A DNA stretch of 9,891 nucleotides from Planctomycetota bacterium (lineage in GTDB: Bacteria > Planctomycetota > Phycisphaerae > WQYP01): positions 1 to 9,891 of the forward strand of contig JAJZNY010000136.1 in the NCBI GenBank assembly GCA_021852245.1, in the 5' to 3' direction. Shown here piece by piece: positions 1-6,548 of this stretch. The notes beneath the pieces are model-generated. The model had not been told where the DNA came from, made no database searches, and saw only the letters and a list, made by a program, of their open reading frames with translations. The position numbers were made by a program, and so were the translations under genes. The first letter of the stretch is position 1; each line of letters starts with the position of its first letter.

Positions 1-25
1 GCTGGTGAAGATCATCGGCGAGTAA
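1..25 (+). CDS. C-terminal tail of an upstream gene (partial)
   Basis: A reading frame entering from the left edge ends in LVKIIGE followed by TAA at 23-25. It lies on the same strand as the aldo/keto reductase, 46 bases upstream of it, so the two could share a transcript. Seven codons are too few to name a product, and the call rests only on position and on a plausible charged/hydrophobic tail. It could also be non-coding sequence. Confidence 0.4.
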
Positions 26-71
26 ATGCGGACGGCGTGTCGCCGTTGAATCATGAAAGGAACAGAAAAAA

Positions 72-1070
72 ATGAAAACGCGAGCATTGGGTACGACCGC
101 CGTTAAAGTCTCGGAAATCGGCCTTGGCTGCATGGGGATGTCTGATTTTTACGGCACACGCGACAATGAGGAGTCGATCCGCACCATCCACCGAGCCATG
201 GAACTCGGTATTAATTTCTTCGATACCTCCGACATGTACGGCCCTTTCACCAACGAAGAACTTCTGGGCCGTGCCATCGCCGTCGGGGCCCCGCTGAAGC
301 GCGAGCAGATCATTCTGGCGACCAAATTCGGTTATGTGCGGGAACCGGGCAAAGCGATCGGCGGCGTCTGCGGCAAGCCGGAATATGTCAAACAGGCTTG
401 CGCGGCGAGCCTGCGGCGGTTGAAAGTTGACTGCATCGATCTCTATTACCAGCACCGCGTGGACAAAACCGTGCCCATAGAAGAAACCGTCGGGGCCATG
501 GCGGAGCTGGTGAAGGAAGGGAAAGTCAAGTACCTCGGGCTCTCTGAGGCCTCCGCCGCCACCATAGAGCGGGCCCACCGCGTGCACCCGATCTCCGCCC
601 TGCAGATTGAATATTCACTCTGGACACGTGAACCGGAACATCAGCTCCTGCCCTTATGCAACCGTTTGGGGATTACGGTTGTGGCGTACAGCCCACTCGG
701 CCGTGGATTCTTAACGGCCACGATCACCTCGCCGGACCAATTCCCTCCCGGTGATGTGCGTCGAAATCAACCCCGCTTTCAAGGGGAAAATCTGCAGTCG
801 AATCTGCGGCTGGTGGAAAAGCTGACCTCCATGGCCAAAGCCCGCGGGTGTACCCCCGCCCAACTTGCCTTGGCGTGGGTACTCTGCAAGCAACCCCGCA
901 TGGTCCCTATTCCCGGCACCAAACGTGTGAAATACCTTGAGGAAAACGCCGCCGCCACGGATATTCGGCTTTCCGCCGATGATATCGCTGCTCTCGACGC
1001 AATGGCTCCCATCGGTATGGCCGCCGGTGCTCGCTACCATGAGGCGGCGATGAAGATGCTGGATGTGTAA
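72..1070 (+). CDS. Aldo/keto reductase, AKR13/YakC-like
   Basis: This is a probable NADP(H)-dependent oxidoreductase of the aldo/keto reductase family: a cytosolic (beta/alpha)8 barrel that reduces aldehydes and ketones. The 332-residue length is normal for the family. The catalytic tetrad is visible as Asp51 (in FFDTSDMYG), Tyr56, Lys85 (in ATKFG) and His128 (in LYYQHRVD). The LYYQHRVD form and the early [12 protein letters not shown] segment are typical of AKR13-type enzymes. The C-terminal PIPGTKR (about residues 279-285) is the usual cofactor-phosphate binding stretch. The ATG at 72 is preceded by AAAGGAA at 56-62, a good ribosome binding site. The physiological substrate cannot be told from sequence. 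No terminator is obvious in the 215 bases that follow, and nothing ties it functionally to its neighbours. Confidence 0.93.
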   Translation: MKTRALGTTAVKVSEIGLGCMGMSDFYGTRDNEESIRTIHRAMELGINFFDTSDMYGPFTNEELLGRAIAVGAPLKREQIILATKFGYVREPGKAIGGVCGKPEYVKQACAASLRRLKVDCIDLYYQHRVDKTVPIEETVGAMAELVKEGKVKYLGLSEASAATIERAHRVHPISALQIEYSLWTREPEHQLLPLCNRLGITVVAYSPLGRGFLTATITSPDQFPPGDVRRNQPRFQGENLQSNLRLVEKLTSMAKARGCTPAQLALAWVLCKQPRMVPIPGTKRVKYLEENAAATDIRLSADDIAALDAMAPIGMAAGARYHEAAMKMLDV

Positions 1071-1136
1071 GGCGGTCTGACGGGCCATTGTCGGCAGGAG
1101 AGTCCTGTAACCCAAGCCACGCGGACTGGCAGGATG

Positions 1137-1165
1137 TTGCGCGCCGATGAAAGTCGGTGTATATT
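1137..1165 (+). promoter_or_regulatory. Candidate sigma70-type promoter for the sulfotransferase run
   Basis: TTGCGC at 1137-1142 (3 of 6 to the -35 consensus) and TATATT at 1160-1165 (5 of 6 to the -10 consensus) are separated by exactly 17 bases. It is the best promoter-like pair in the gap between the reductase and the sulfotransferase. It would start a transcript near 1172 with a leader of about 114 bases. The leader contains a short palindrome, GACAAGTTGTC at 1236-1246, and GGTT/AACC complementary arms around 1222-1234. The -35 is weak, so the call is tentative. Confidence 0.4.
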
Positions 1166-1285
1166 CCTGCAGATGGGCCCTCGTGGGTCGCGAATCCGGA
1201 TCGCCCGGTGGGTTTTTCCCGGGTTGAGATAACCGGACAAGTTGTCAGTTTCGTGCGTACCAATTTGGAGGCAGGCAGTTCACCG

Positions 1286-2107
1286 ATGAAAAAAATCATT
1301 TTCAATGCGTCTCTTCCCCGCTCCGGTTCAACCTTGATGCAGAATATCCTTGCGCAGAACCCGCGTATGTATTGCACCCCCACCAGCGGTGTGATCGATC
1401 TGCTGATCGCCGCACGGAAATACTACACGGAACTTGCCGAATTCAAGGCCCAGGACGCCGACGAGATGCAGAGGGGGTTCTTGAGTTTTTGCACCGGCGG
1501 ATTACAGGGCTTTTTTGAGGGTGTTACCGATAAGCCGATCTGCGTCGACAAATGTCGCAGTTGGTTTCATTTCCACCATTGGGTGGAAAGATTCCATCCG
1601 AACCCCAAATACATCGTCTGCATCCGCGACATCCGTGCCATACTGGCCTCGATGGAAAAACTGTGGCGGAAAAACCGCGACCGCAGCGATCCCGATGAAG
1701 TCAACGGCACTCTGAATATGATTACCATCAACAACCGCGTGACGCGCTGGCTCAACGGCCCGCCCGTCGGTGTGGCTGTCGCACGATTGATGGAAGCTAT
1801 CCAGACGGGCGTTATCAAACAATGTCACATCGTACGGTTTGAAGATCTGACTGAAAACCCCAAGGCGGTCATGCAACGCGTGTATGAATACATTGAAGAA
1901 CCGTATTTCGAACATAATTTTGATCACGTGGAGCAGCGCACGCACGAAAATGACCAGTTGCACACGTTCTATGGCGATCATCGAATTCGGGAAAAAGTAG
2001 TCCCACCGATCCCGGATTACGTGGACGTGCTTGGACGGGAAATCTGCAATTCGGTCAAGGCCAACTACGGACTTTTTTACAATACTTTTTACGCCGACAA
2101 ACGGTGA
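1286..2107 (+). CDS. Sulfotransferase family protein
   Basis: This is a probable PAPS-dependent sulfotransferase, which moves a sulfuryl group from 3'-phosphoadenylyl sulfate to an acceptor hydroxyl or amine. At 273 residues it fits the small bacterial sulfotransferases. The 5'-phosphosulfate loop is SLPRSGST at residues 9-16, right after the first beta strand. The 3'-phosphate binding region is VCIRDIRAILASMEKL, with Arg114 and Ser122. A conserved-looking CVDKCRSW lies at about 86-93. The start at 1286 is preferred over the in-frame GTG at 1157 because the longer version adds 43 unconserved residues and begins inside the candidate promoter. It also misplaces the loop, which normally lies near the N-terminus. 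GGAG at 1267-1270 is the nearest ribosome-binding-like sequence, somewhat distant. The gene is visibly richer in A/T than its neighbours, which may mean transfer. It ends 16 bases before the next start. The acceptor is unknown. Confidence 0.8.
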   Translation: MKKIIFNASLPRSGSTLMQNILAQNPRMYCTPTSGVIDLLIAARKYYTELAEFKAQDADEMQRGFLSFCTGGLQGFFEGVTDKPICVDKCRSWFHFHHWVERFHPNPKYIVCIRDIRAILASMEKLWRKNRDRSDPDEVNGTLNMITINNRVTRWLNGPPVGVAVARLMEAIQTGVIKQCHIVRFEDLTENPKAVMQRVYEYIEEPYFEHNFDHVEQRTHENDQLHTFYGDHRIREKVVPPIPDYVDVLGREICNSVKANYGLFYNTFYADKR

Positions 2108-2123
2108 GATCATCAGGTGATCC

Positions 2124-3239
2124 GTGCACGACATCATTGAGCTTGATCAGACGGGCGAGCCCCAGGCGATCTCACGGGCACTTGCGGCACTGCGATCCGG
2201 ATCGCCGGTGGTTCTACCCACGGAAACACTTTACGCCCTTGCCGCCCCCGCCATCCAGCGCGATGCCGTCGAAAAACTCCGCAAAATCAAGCAGCTAGAT
2301 GCTTTCCCCGGCTGGGTGTTGCATCTTGCCCGCCCGTCCCACATCACCCACTGGGTCCGCCAGCCGAACCGCGTGCTCGACCGCCTGATCGACAAACTCT
2401 GGCCCGGCCCATTGGCCCTGCGCATCGCTCTCGATGAATCCGGCCGCCTCGCCCTCCGCGAGGCGCTCGGGCCGCTCACCTTCAACGAAACCGTCGATGC
2501 CGCATCGAAGGTAACTTTCCGCTGCCCCGACCATCCGCTGACACGAAATATTATCGAAGAGCTTGGCACGCCTCTGATTATGATCGGCGTAAAGCCCGGC
2601 GCCGCCGGACGCCGCCTCGACACCGCCCTGGCCGATACCAAACTTCCGCCACTCCTTGCCATCGACGCCGGTCCGGGGCGTTACAGCGGCAGCTCAACCC
2701 TGGTCGAGGTCACCGATTCACGCTGGACGATCCTGCGCGCCGGTGCCATCGCAGAACGAACCATTCGTCGCGTCATGGAGCGGACGATTGTCTTCGTATG
2801 CAGCGGCAACACCTGCCGATCTCCCATGGCCGAGCAGATCGCCAAAATGATCCTCAGCCGCCGGCTCGGTGCAGCGCCGGATGAACTTGCCGATTTGGGC
2901 TGGAACATCACCTCCGCCGGAGCTCATGCCGGCTCCGGTTCACCGGCAACCGCCGAGGCGCGGGCGGTGATACGGGAATTGGGCGGGTCGCTGGAAAGAC
3001 ATCGGTCACGCCCTGCCACCGCTGATTTATTGCTCCGGGCCGATTTAGTTCTTACAATGACGGAAGCTCTCAAGCAGGAGATACTTGATACCCTGCCGAG
3101 TTTGAAGGGAAAAGTCAGTCGCCTCGATCCGGATTCGGACGTGATCGATCCTATCGGCGGCCCCATGGATGTCTATCGGCAGACCGCGGAAAAAATTCAG
3201 CGCCTGGTGGAAAAACGTATTGAGGAACTTTTAGCATGA
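2124..3239 (+). CDS. Fusion of a Sua5/YrdC-like domain with a YwlE-like low-molecular-weight phosphatase
   Basis: One 371-residue frame holds two proteins that are usually separate. Residues 1-217 are a Sua5/YrdC/YwlC domain, the family that makes threonylcarbamoyl-AMP for tRNA t6A37: PTETLYAL (32-39), WPGPL (93-97), RCPDHP (133-138) and a final ILRAGAI strand. The usual Lys-x-Arg motif reads K56-Q-L58, and the usual SAN motif reads GVK at 155-157, so synthase activity is doubtful. Residues 218-371 are a low-molecular-weight phosphatase: P-loop CSGNTCRS (226-233, nucleophile Cys226, Arg232) and general acid Asp342 in DPIGG. The threonine at 230 matches protein-arginine phosphatase YwlE rather than tyrosine phosphatases. 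The GTG start at 2124 follows AGGTGA. The 3' end overlaps rpiB by 4 bases. B. subtilis has ywlC, ywlE and ywlF (rpiB) close together in the same order. A second internal start at ATG 2775 is possible. Confidence 0.88.
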   Translation: MHDIIELDQTGEPQAISRALAALRSGSPVVLPTETLYALAAPAIQRDAVEKLRKIKQLDAFPGWVLHLARPSHITHWVRQPNRVLDRLIDKLWPGPLALRIALDESGRLALREALGPLTFNETVDAASKVTFRCPDHPLTRNIIEELGTPLIMIGVKPGAAGRRLDTALADTKLPPLLAIDAGPGRYSGSSTLVEVTDSRWTILRAGAIAERTIRRVMERTIVFVCSGNTCRSPMAEQIAKMILSRRLGAAPDELADLGWNITSAGAHAGSGSPATAEARAVIRELGGSLERHRSRPATADLLLRADLVLTMTEALKQEILDTLPSLKGKVSRLDPDSDVIDPIGGPMDVYRQTAEKIQRLVEKRIEELLA

Positions 3240-3727
3240 TACTCGCCGTTGCGGTCGATCATCGGGGATTTCCCATCAAGGGGTCGTTGGCCGAATCCCT
3301 CAAATCCGATGGACATGAGGTGATTGATTTTGGCACATATGAGGTAAACCCGTGCGATTATCCCGATATCGCCATTCCCGCCTGCCTCGCCGTCGTCGAG
3401 GGCAGAGCCCATCGGGCGATTCTCGCCGACGGCAGCGGCATCGGGGTCTCCATCGTCGCCAACAAAGTGCCGGGTATCCGTGCGGCCCTCTGCCATGACG
3501 AACTGACCGCCGAAATCTCCCGCCGCCATAATGACGCCAATGTCATCTGCCTGGCCGCCGACCTCATCGGCATGGAACTCATGCGCCGCATCATCCGGGT
3601 CTGGCTCAAGACCGAATTCGACAACGGCCGCCACGCCCGACGCAATGAAAAAATCAGTCAGCTCGAAGCCAAGGTTTTTGAGGATGTCTCCCGGGCGCAC
3701 CAGATTCTGCGCGGCGATTCAATTTAA
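3236..3727 (+). CDS. rpiB: RpiB/LacAB-family sugar-phosphate isomerase with variant active site
   Basis: The family interconverts aldose and ketose phosphates, classically ribose 5-phosphate and ribulose 5-phosphate. The 163-residue protein shows the family's VDHRGF start (Asp8, His9), the phosphate/active-site loop DGSGIGVSIVANKVPGIR (65-82) and HNDAN (98-102) with the conserved ring-opening His98. The usual active-site sequence is CGTGIG; here Cys is replaced by Asp65 and Thr by Ser67, so the base that moves the proton differs from E. coli RpiB. The start overlaps the fusion gene's stop as ATGA, pointing to translational coupling. The C-terminal helix, with ISQLEAKVFEDVSRA, is slightly long. 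With a canonical RpiA encoded 31 bases away on the other strand, this protein may use a different sugar phosphate. That is inference; family membership is firm. Confidence 0.9.
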   Translation: MILAVAVDHRGFPIKGSLAESLKSDGHEVIDFGTYEVNPCDYPDIAIPACLAVVEGRAHRAILADGSGIGVSIVANKVPGIRAALCHDELTAEISRRHNDANVICLAADLIGMELMRRIIRVWLKTEFDNGRHARRNEKISQLEAKVFEDVSRAHQILRGDSI

Positions 3728-3758
3728 TATTTTCTTCGACCGTCTTCACGGCGCACGC

Positions 3759-4514
3759 TCAATGCCCTGTTGGTGCCGCTTCAAGCCGCCGCCGCCCGTT
3801 GCGGGTAAGCGATTCCACCGAGCCATCCAGCATCGCCACAATCGCCTCCGACGCATATCCCGCAAACAGCCCGGTCTCCACCGCACCTGGTATGGCGTGA
3901 ATCGCCGCATCCAACGCGGTCAGATTCTGCATGCAGGGATGATCCGGCGGAAAACAGGCGTGCAAAAGCGGGTTGCCGTTATCCGTCAAAAATATCCCAC
4001 CCTTTTTATCTCGTCGCGGATCGGCTGAAAGCGCCCCCATCGCCTTGAGTCGCCGCTGCACCGTCGGCAGGGCAAACTGCACCACCTCCACAAATATCGG
4101 AAACCGCTCTCCCAGCCGGGGCGTGAGCTTTTCCTCTCCCACGACAATGATCAGTGTGGTTGAAATGGAAGCAATCACTTTTTCCCGCAGCAGATTCCCC
4201 CCTCCCCCCTTGAGCAGATTCAATTGCGGAGTTACCTCGTCGGCACCATCGACATCCACGTCGATCCGCTCGACCGTATCCAGCGTCGAGAGTGGAATCC
4301 CCCCATCCCGCGCTACCGATGCGGTGAGTTCCGAGGTCGGCACCCCACTGATCTTCAAACCCTCGGTGCGAACCCGCTCCGCGAGTGCCCGTACAAACGC
4401 CAGTGCCGCTTTCCCACTCCCCAAACCCACGATTTGCCCGGGTTTGACCCGCCCGGCCGCAATTCGTCCGATGTGCTCAAGTTGCCTCTCTGTTGCCGCC
4501 TTCACTGGATTCAT
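3759..4514 (-). CDS. rpiA: Ribose-5-phosphate isomerase A
   Basis: This enzyme interconverts ribose 5-phosphate and ribulose 5-phosphate in the non-oxidative pentose phosphate pathway, in the cytosol. The 251-residue protein has the catalytic set in the right spacing: Asp89 and Asp92 in DVDGADEV, Lys102 in LKGGGGNLLREK and Glu111. These match Asp81, Asp84, Lys94 and Glu103 of E. coli RpiA. The N-terminal phosphate loop reads GLGSGKAA (30-37) where E. coli has GTGSTA. The ATG at 4514 was chosen because the homologous region begins with NPVKAATERQ and GGATGGAAT lies just upstream; in-frame ATGs at 4526 and 4532 are alternatives. The longer frame back to 4592 adds unconserved residues. A tRNA gene lies 112 bases upstream on the same strand and may share the transcript. 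It converges on rpiB with 31 bases between stops and no clear terminator. Confidence 0.93.
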   Translation of the reverse strand: MNPVKAATERQLEHIGRIAAGRVKPGQIVGLGSGKAALAFVRALAERVRTEGLKISGVPTSELTASVARDGGIPLSTLDTVERIDVDVDGADEVTPQLNLLKGGGGNLLREKVIASISTTLIIVVGEEKLTPRLGERFPIFVEVVQFALPTVQRRLKAMGALSADPRRDKKGGIFLTDNGNPLLHACFPPDHPCMQNLTALDAAIHAIPGAVETGLFAGYASEAIVAMLDGSVESLTRNGRRRLEAAPTGH

Positions 4515-4626
4515 TATTCCATCCATTTCCATCGTCCGGCCGCTCGACCAAAGCCGCAGTCTTGAAGCGTCAAAATGGCAACCGCCAACCACCCGCAGCG
4601 CCGTGCTTGCGGCAGTGAGCCTGCGA

Positions 4627-4699
<73 letters not shown>

Positions 4700-5002
4700 G
4701 GAAAACTGATACATTTATCCGCGTCGGCCTCACAATGCAATGATGTCGTCACGCCGCGACGCGGGCATTCGATGCGGCTTGCTTCGGGGTATGAATGGAT
4801 GGGTGAGGCGTTATCCGAAATCGCTGCGGTGATCAATGCATGCCGCTCATCACCGCAGCCGTGGTCTTGGCAAATAGTGGCTTGCGGCCCGGACGGCTGC
4901 CGGGAAGAAAGAGAAGTACAGCAGAACTACCGCCAGAACAGCAGCCATGCGCGGGGCGCATCGCCGTCGGCCGCAACGCCGCTGCGAAGCGGTAACCCCA
5001 AA
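4700..5002. other. Non-coding gap between the tRNA and the tandem-module gene
   Basis: About 300 bases lie between the tRNA 5' end and the minus-strand stop at 5003. I see no supportable gene here. A long plus-strand frame begins at 4772, but its residues look random and it continues antisense to the neighbouring gene. The notable content is a perfect inverted repeat at 4823-4859 and a weaker CCGGG-type repeat near 4887-4903. A promoter for the tRNA should lie in the part next to 4700, but no convincing -35/-10 pair was found. Confidence 0.5.
4823..4859. repeat. Perfect 11-bp inverted repeat (hairpin)
   Basis: GCTGCGGTGAT at 4823-4833 is the exact reverse complement of ATCACCGCAGC at 4849-4859, with a 15-base loop. 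It sits 144 bases past the minus-strand stop at 5003 and 124 bases before the tRNA. No T-run follows on either strand, so it is not a textbook intrinsic terminator. A transcript 3'-end stabiliser, an RNA processing signal or a protein-binding site are all possible. Confidence 0.6.
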
Positions 5003-5560
5003 TTACGAGGGCACTTTCACCGTCACCCAGTTGGACCAGATTTTTGGATGCGCCAGTTCAACCCGCAAGTGGTACACACCCGCAAGGCTCATATCGTACT
5101 GGCAACTCAAGTTAATCGGCACCGCGTATTTGTACGCCACACCCGGCTTGAGCGTGTAAAGCTTCGCACGCAGCTTTTTCGGCGGATGCTTCACGAGCCA
5201 CCTGCCGTAGGCGGTAAGCGGCGTCGGCATCTTCCGAATGTACGACACCTCATGCGGTTTAGGAAGCTTCGCCACCACGTACTCGCCGGTGATACTCGGT
5301 CCGGTGGCCTGGACGGCCCTGAAATCCAATTGCGGATCGCCTGCGAGACGCTGCGCCATCGGCCGGCGACTGTTGTATTCAAGAAAAACCCGCACTGTGA
5401 TTGGGCCCGGACCTTTCACATCCGGATCGGCCAGCAAAATGGTAAGACCCGGTTCCGCCGGCGGGGCAATCCTTATTCCGAGTGCCCCAGACGGCGTCAG
5501 CGCTGCCGACGGCGGCTTGCGGTAGGGCGCCAAGACCGTGATTCTGGCCAGCTGGCTCAT
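5003..5560 (-). CDS. Module-2 protein, or the C-terminal half of a frameshifted tandem-module protein
   Basis: I do not recognise this product. The 185-residue frame begins MSQLARITVLAP and forms one beta-rich module. It has an opening GIRIAPPA (28-35), a strand ITVRVFLEYNSRRPM (54-68), and a closing LKPG...YDMSLAGVYHLRV (137-167), ending IWSNWVTVKV. The YDxSxxGxYxLRV pattern is typical of extracellular Ig-like or beta-sandwich domains. The same three landmarks occur in the preceding frame on this strand. The ATG at 5558-5560 shares its A with the upstream TGA (TGATG), which favours coupled translation. The frame is open further upstream, to TTG at 5650, so one gene with a frameshift is equally possible. 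Taken alone it has no signal peptide, which is odd for such a domain. A hairpin lies just before the start. Confidence 0.5.
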   Translation of the reverse strand: MSQLARITVLAPYRKPPSAALTPSGALGIRIAPPAEPGLTILLADPDVKGPGPITVRVFLEYNSRRPMAQRLAGDPQLDFRAVQATGPSITGEYVVAKLPKPHEVSYIRKMPTPLTAYGRWLVKHPPKKLRAKLYTLKPGVAYKYAVPINLSCQYDMSLAGVYHLRVELAHPKIWSNWVTVKVPS

Positions 5561-6312
5561 CACAGGCGGTAGCCGCCTGCCAAAGCGGATCCTCGGCCCG
5601 GCCGCCACCACTCCGATGGCATCCAATAAATAACGGCGGCGTATTTGCAATGGGTGACCTTATATACCTTGGGCTCCCCTTCGACCAGGTATAGGCGGTG
5701 CAGCGTGGTAAGGACCAGCCAATACCTGCCGGGTAAGGTGAGATCGTAATAACGCCCCAGCGGAAGCGTTGCCCATGCGGTCGACCTGCCCGGCCCCAGC
5801 CAAAGGTGCGGATCGCTGGGAGCGATGAGCGGCGTGCTCAGCGGTGTGTGGCTCTCCTTCGCAAACTTCAGGCCCCTCCGGGATCGCGCCACACCGCCGG
5901 CTGGGCCGCGTGAGGCCCCCGCCAAGCTGAAGCTCAACTCGGGGAGCTCAAGTCCCCTGAAGCCGTTAAGCCGCAGAGGCAGGCGAGATTGGTTTGTCAG
6001 CTTGATCCTGACCGGGACCATAGTGCCGGAGACCATTTTCGCCGGTGGGGTTACGCTGAGCCCAGCGGCGATCATCGGGATGGCTGCTGCAATGGCTGCC
6101 GGGCGGAGTCGCCCACCGGCCCGAGCCGGGAATCGTAAAGGCACTCGCCAAGGGAGTCGCCCCGACCGTCGCAGGATTCGCAAGCTGTGCTGAGTGTCGC
6201 CCACGGACAACCTCACAACATTGCAGGCTCTGTTGCCGCTTGCACCAGCCGCCCACGCTATCACCACTGACGGTGAAGCCAATGCCCAATGGCCAAGCCA
6301 TGAGCGAGCCAA
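5560..6312 (-). CDS. Module-1 protein, putative secreted, start and frame uncertain
   Basis: I do not recognise this product. From about residue 84 the 250-residue frame looks like real protein: GLSVTPPA (84-91), VPVRIKLTNQSRLPL (99-113), and LGPG...RYYDLTLPGRYWLVLT (172-202). These match the landmarks of the downstream frame, so the two are duplicated beta-sandwich-like modules. The first 26 residues from a TTG start at 6310-6312 (MARSWLGHWALASPSVVIAW and onward) could be a signal peptide. Residues 45-70 are rich in Arg from CGA/CGG codons, as in an out-of-frame reading, and another frame reads better there. A frameshift near 6100-6230 or a later start (ATG at 6075) is therefore possible. 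The frame stops at the TGATG junction at 5560. It may be a decaying gene, a sequencing indel, or the first of two coupled genes. Confidence 0.42.
   Translation of the reverse strand: MARSWLGHWALASPSVVIAWAAGASGNRACNVVRLSVGDTQHSLRILRRSGRLPWRVPLRFPARAGGRLRPAAIAAAIPMIAAGLSVTPPAKMVSGTMVPVRIKLTNQSRLPLRLNGFRGLELPELSFSLAGASRGPAGGVARSRRGLKFAKESHTPLSTPLIAPSDPHLWLGPGRSTAWATLPLGRYYDLTLPGRYWLVLTTLHRLYLVEGEPKVYKVTHCKYAAVIYWMPSEWWRPGRGSALAGGYRL
5563..5579 (-). repeat. 7-bp hairpin at the stop/start junction
   Basis: CAGGCGG (5563-5569), TAG and CCGCCTG (5573-5579) form a perfect 7-bp stem with a 3-base loop, mostly G-C pairs. On the minus-strand transcript it lies immediately before the overlapping TGATG that ends module 1 and may start module 2. 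It could influence reinitiation or cause ribosome pausing, or it may only reflect GC-rich codons. Its function is inferred from position alone. Confidence 0.5.
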
Positions 6313-6476
6313 CGCGGCAGAGAGTCCAAACTGTCAAACACACCCTATGACGGCCCCCAGAACATGCTGAACCGTCACTATTATGGGAGTATACCCACGG
6401 CGCAAATAAACACACAAGCGAAAATTTCAAGGCGAATGGCGGCGCGGGGGGGGGAACCGGTCGCACGGAGGCACGC

Positions 6477-6505
6477 TTGCCACCGTTTCGGCGGGCGGAT
6501 ACCTT
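6477..6505 (+). promoter_or_regulatory. Weak candidate promoter for aqpZ
   Basis: TTGCCA at 6477-6482 (5 of 6 to consensus) and TACCTT at 6500-6505 (3 of 6) are separated by 17 bases. Transcription from it would begin near 6512, just at or upstream of the mini-frame preceding aqpZ. The -10 element is poor, so this is only the best candidate in the gap. Confidence 0.25.
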
Positions 6506-6521
6506 TATTGGAGGCAAGGGC

Positions 6522-6548
6522 ATGCAAGTACGGCTTCGGGCCGCTTGA
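6522..6548 (+). CDS. Possible 8-residue leader peptide before aqpZ
   Basis: A GGAGG at 6510-6514 stands 7 bases ahead of ATG 6522, which opens MQVRLRAA followed by TGA at 6546-6548. That stop shares its A with ATG 6548-6550, which is in frame with aqpZ and would add 13 residues ([13 protein letters not shown]) to it. The arrangement resembles a translational coupling device. It is short enough to be chance, but the ribosome binding site is among the best in the window. Confidence 0.3.
   Translation: MQVRLRAA

Noticed and set aside
51..587. Minus-strand frame opposite the aldo/keto reductase
   Set aside because: The plus-strand gene has the complete catalytic tetrad and a good ribosome binding site, so this is an antisense shadow.
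1157..1285. N-terminal extension of the sulfotransferase from GTG 1157
   Set aside because: The start would lie within the candidate promoter, the added residues show no family features, and the phosphosulfate loop sits correctly when translation starts at 1286.
3728..3758. Terminator between rpiB and rpiA
   Set aside because: No stem longer than a few bases can be drawn in the 31-base gap.
4772..5572. Long plus-strand frame of 266 codons
   Set aside because: It is antisense to the module-2 frame for most of its length, very rich in Arg and His, and shows no motif or good ribosome binding site. It is best explained as a shadow of GC-rich coding on the other strand.
6446..6454. Run of nine G as a phase-variation switch
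   Set aside because: It is not inside a supportable gene and lies too far from the aqpZ start to be an obvious switch. It remains only a possible sequencing-error site.
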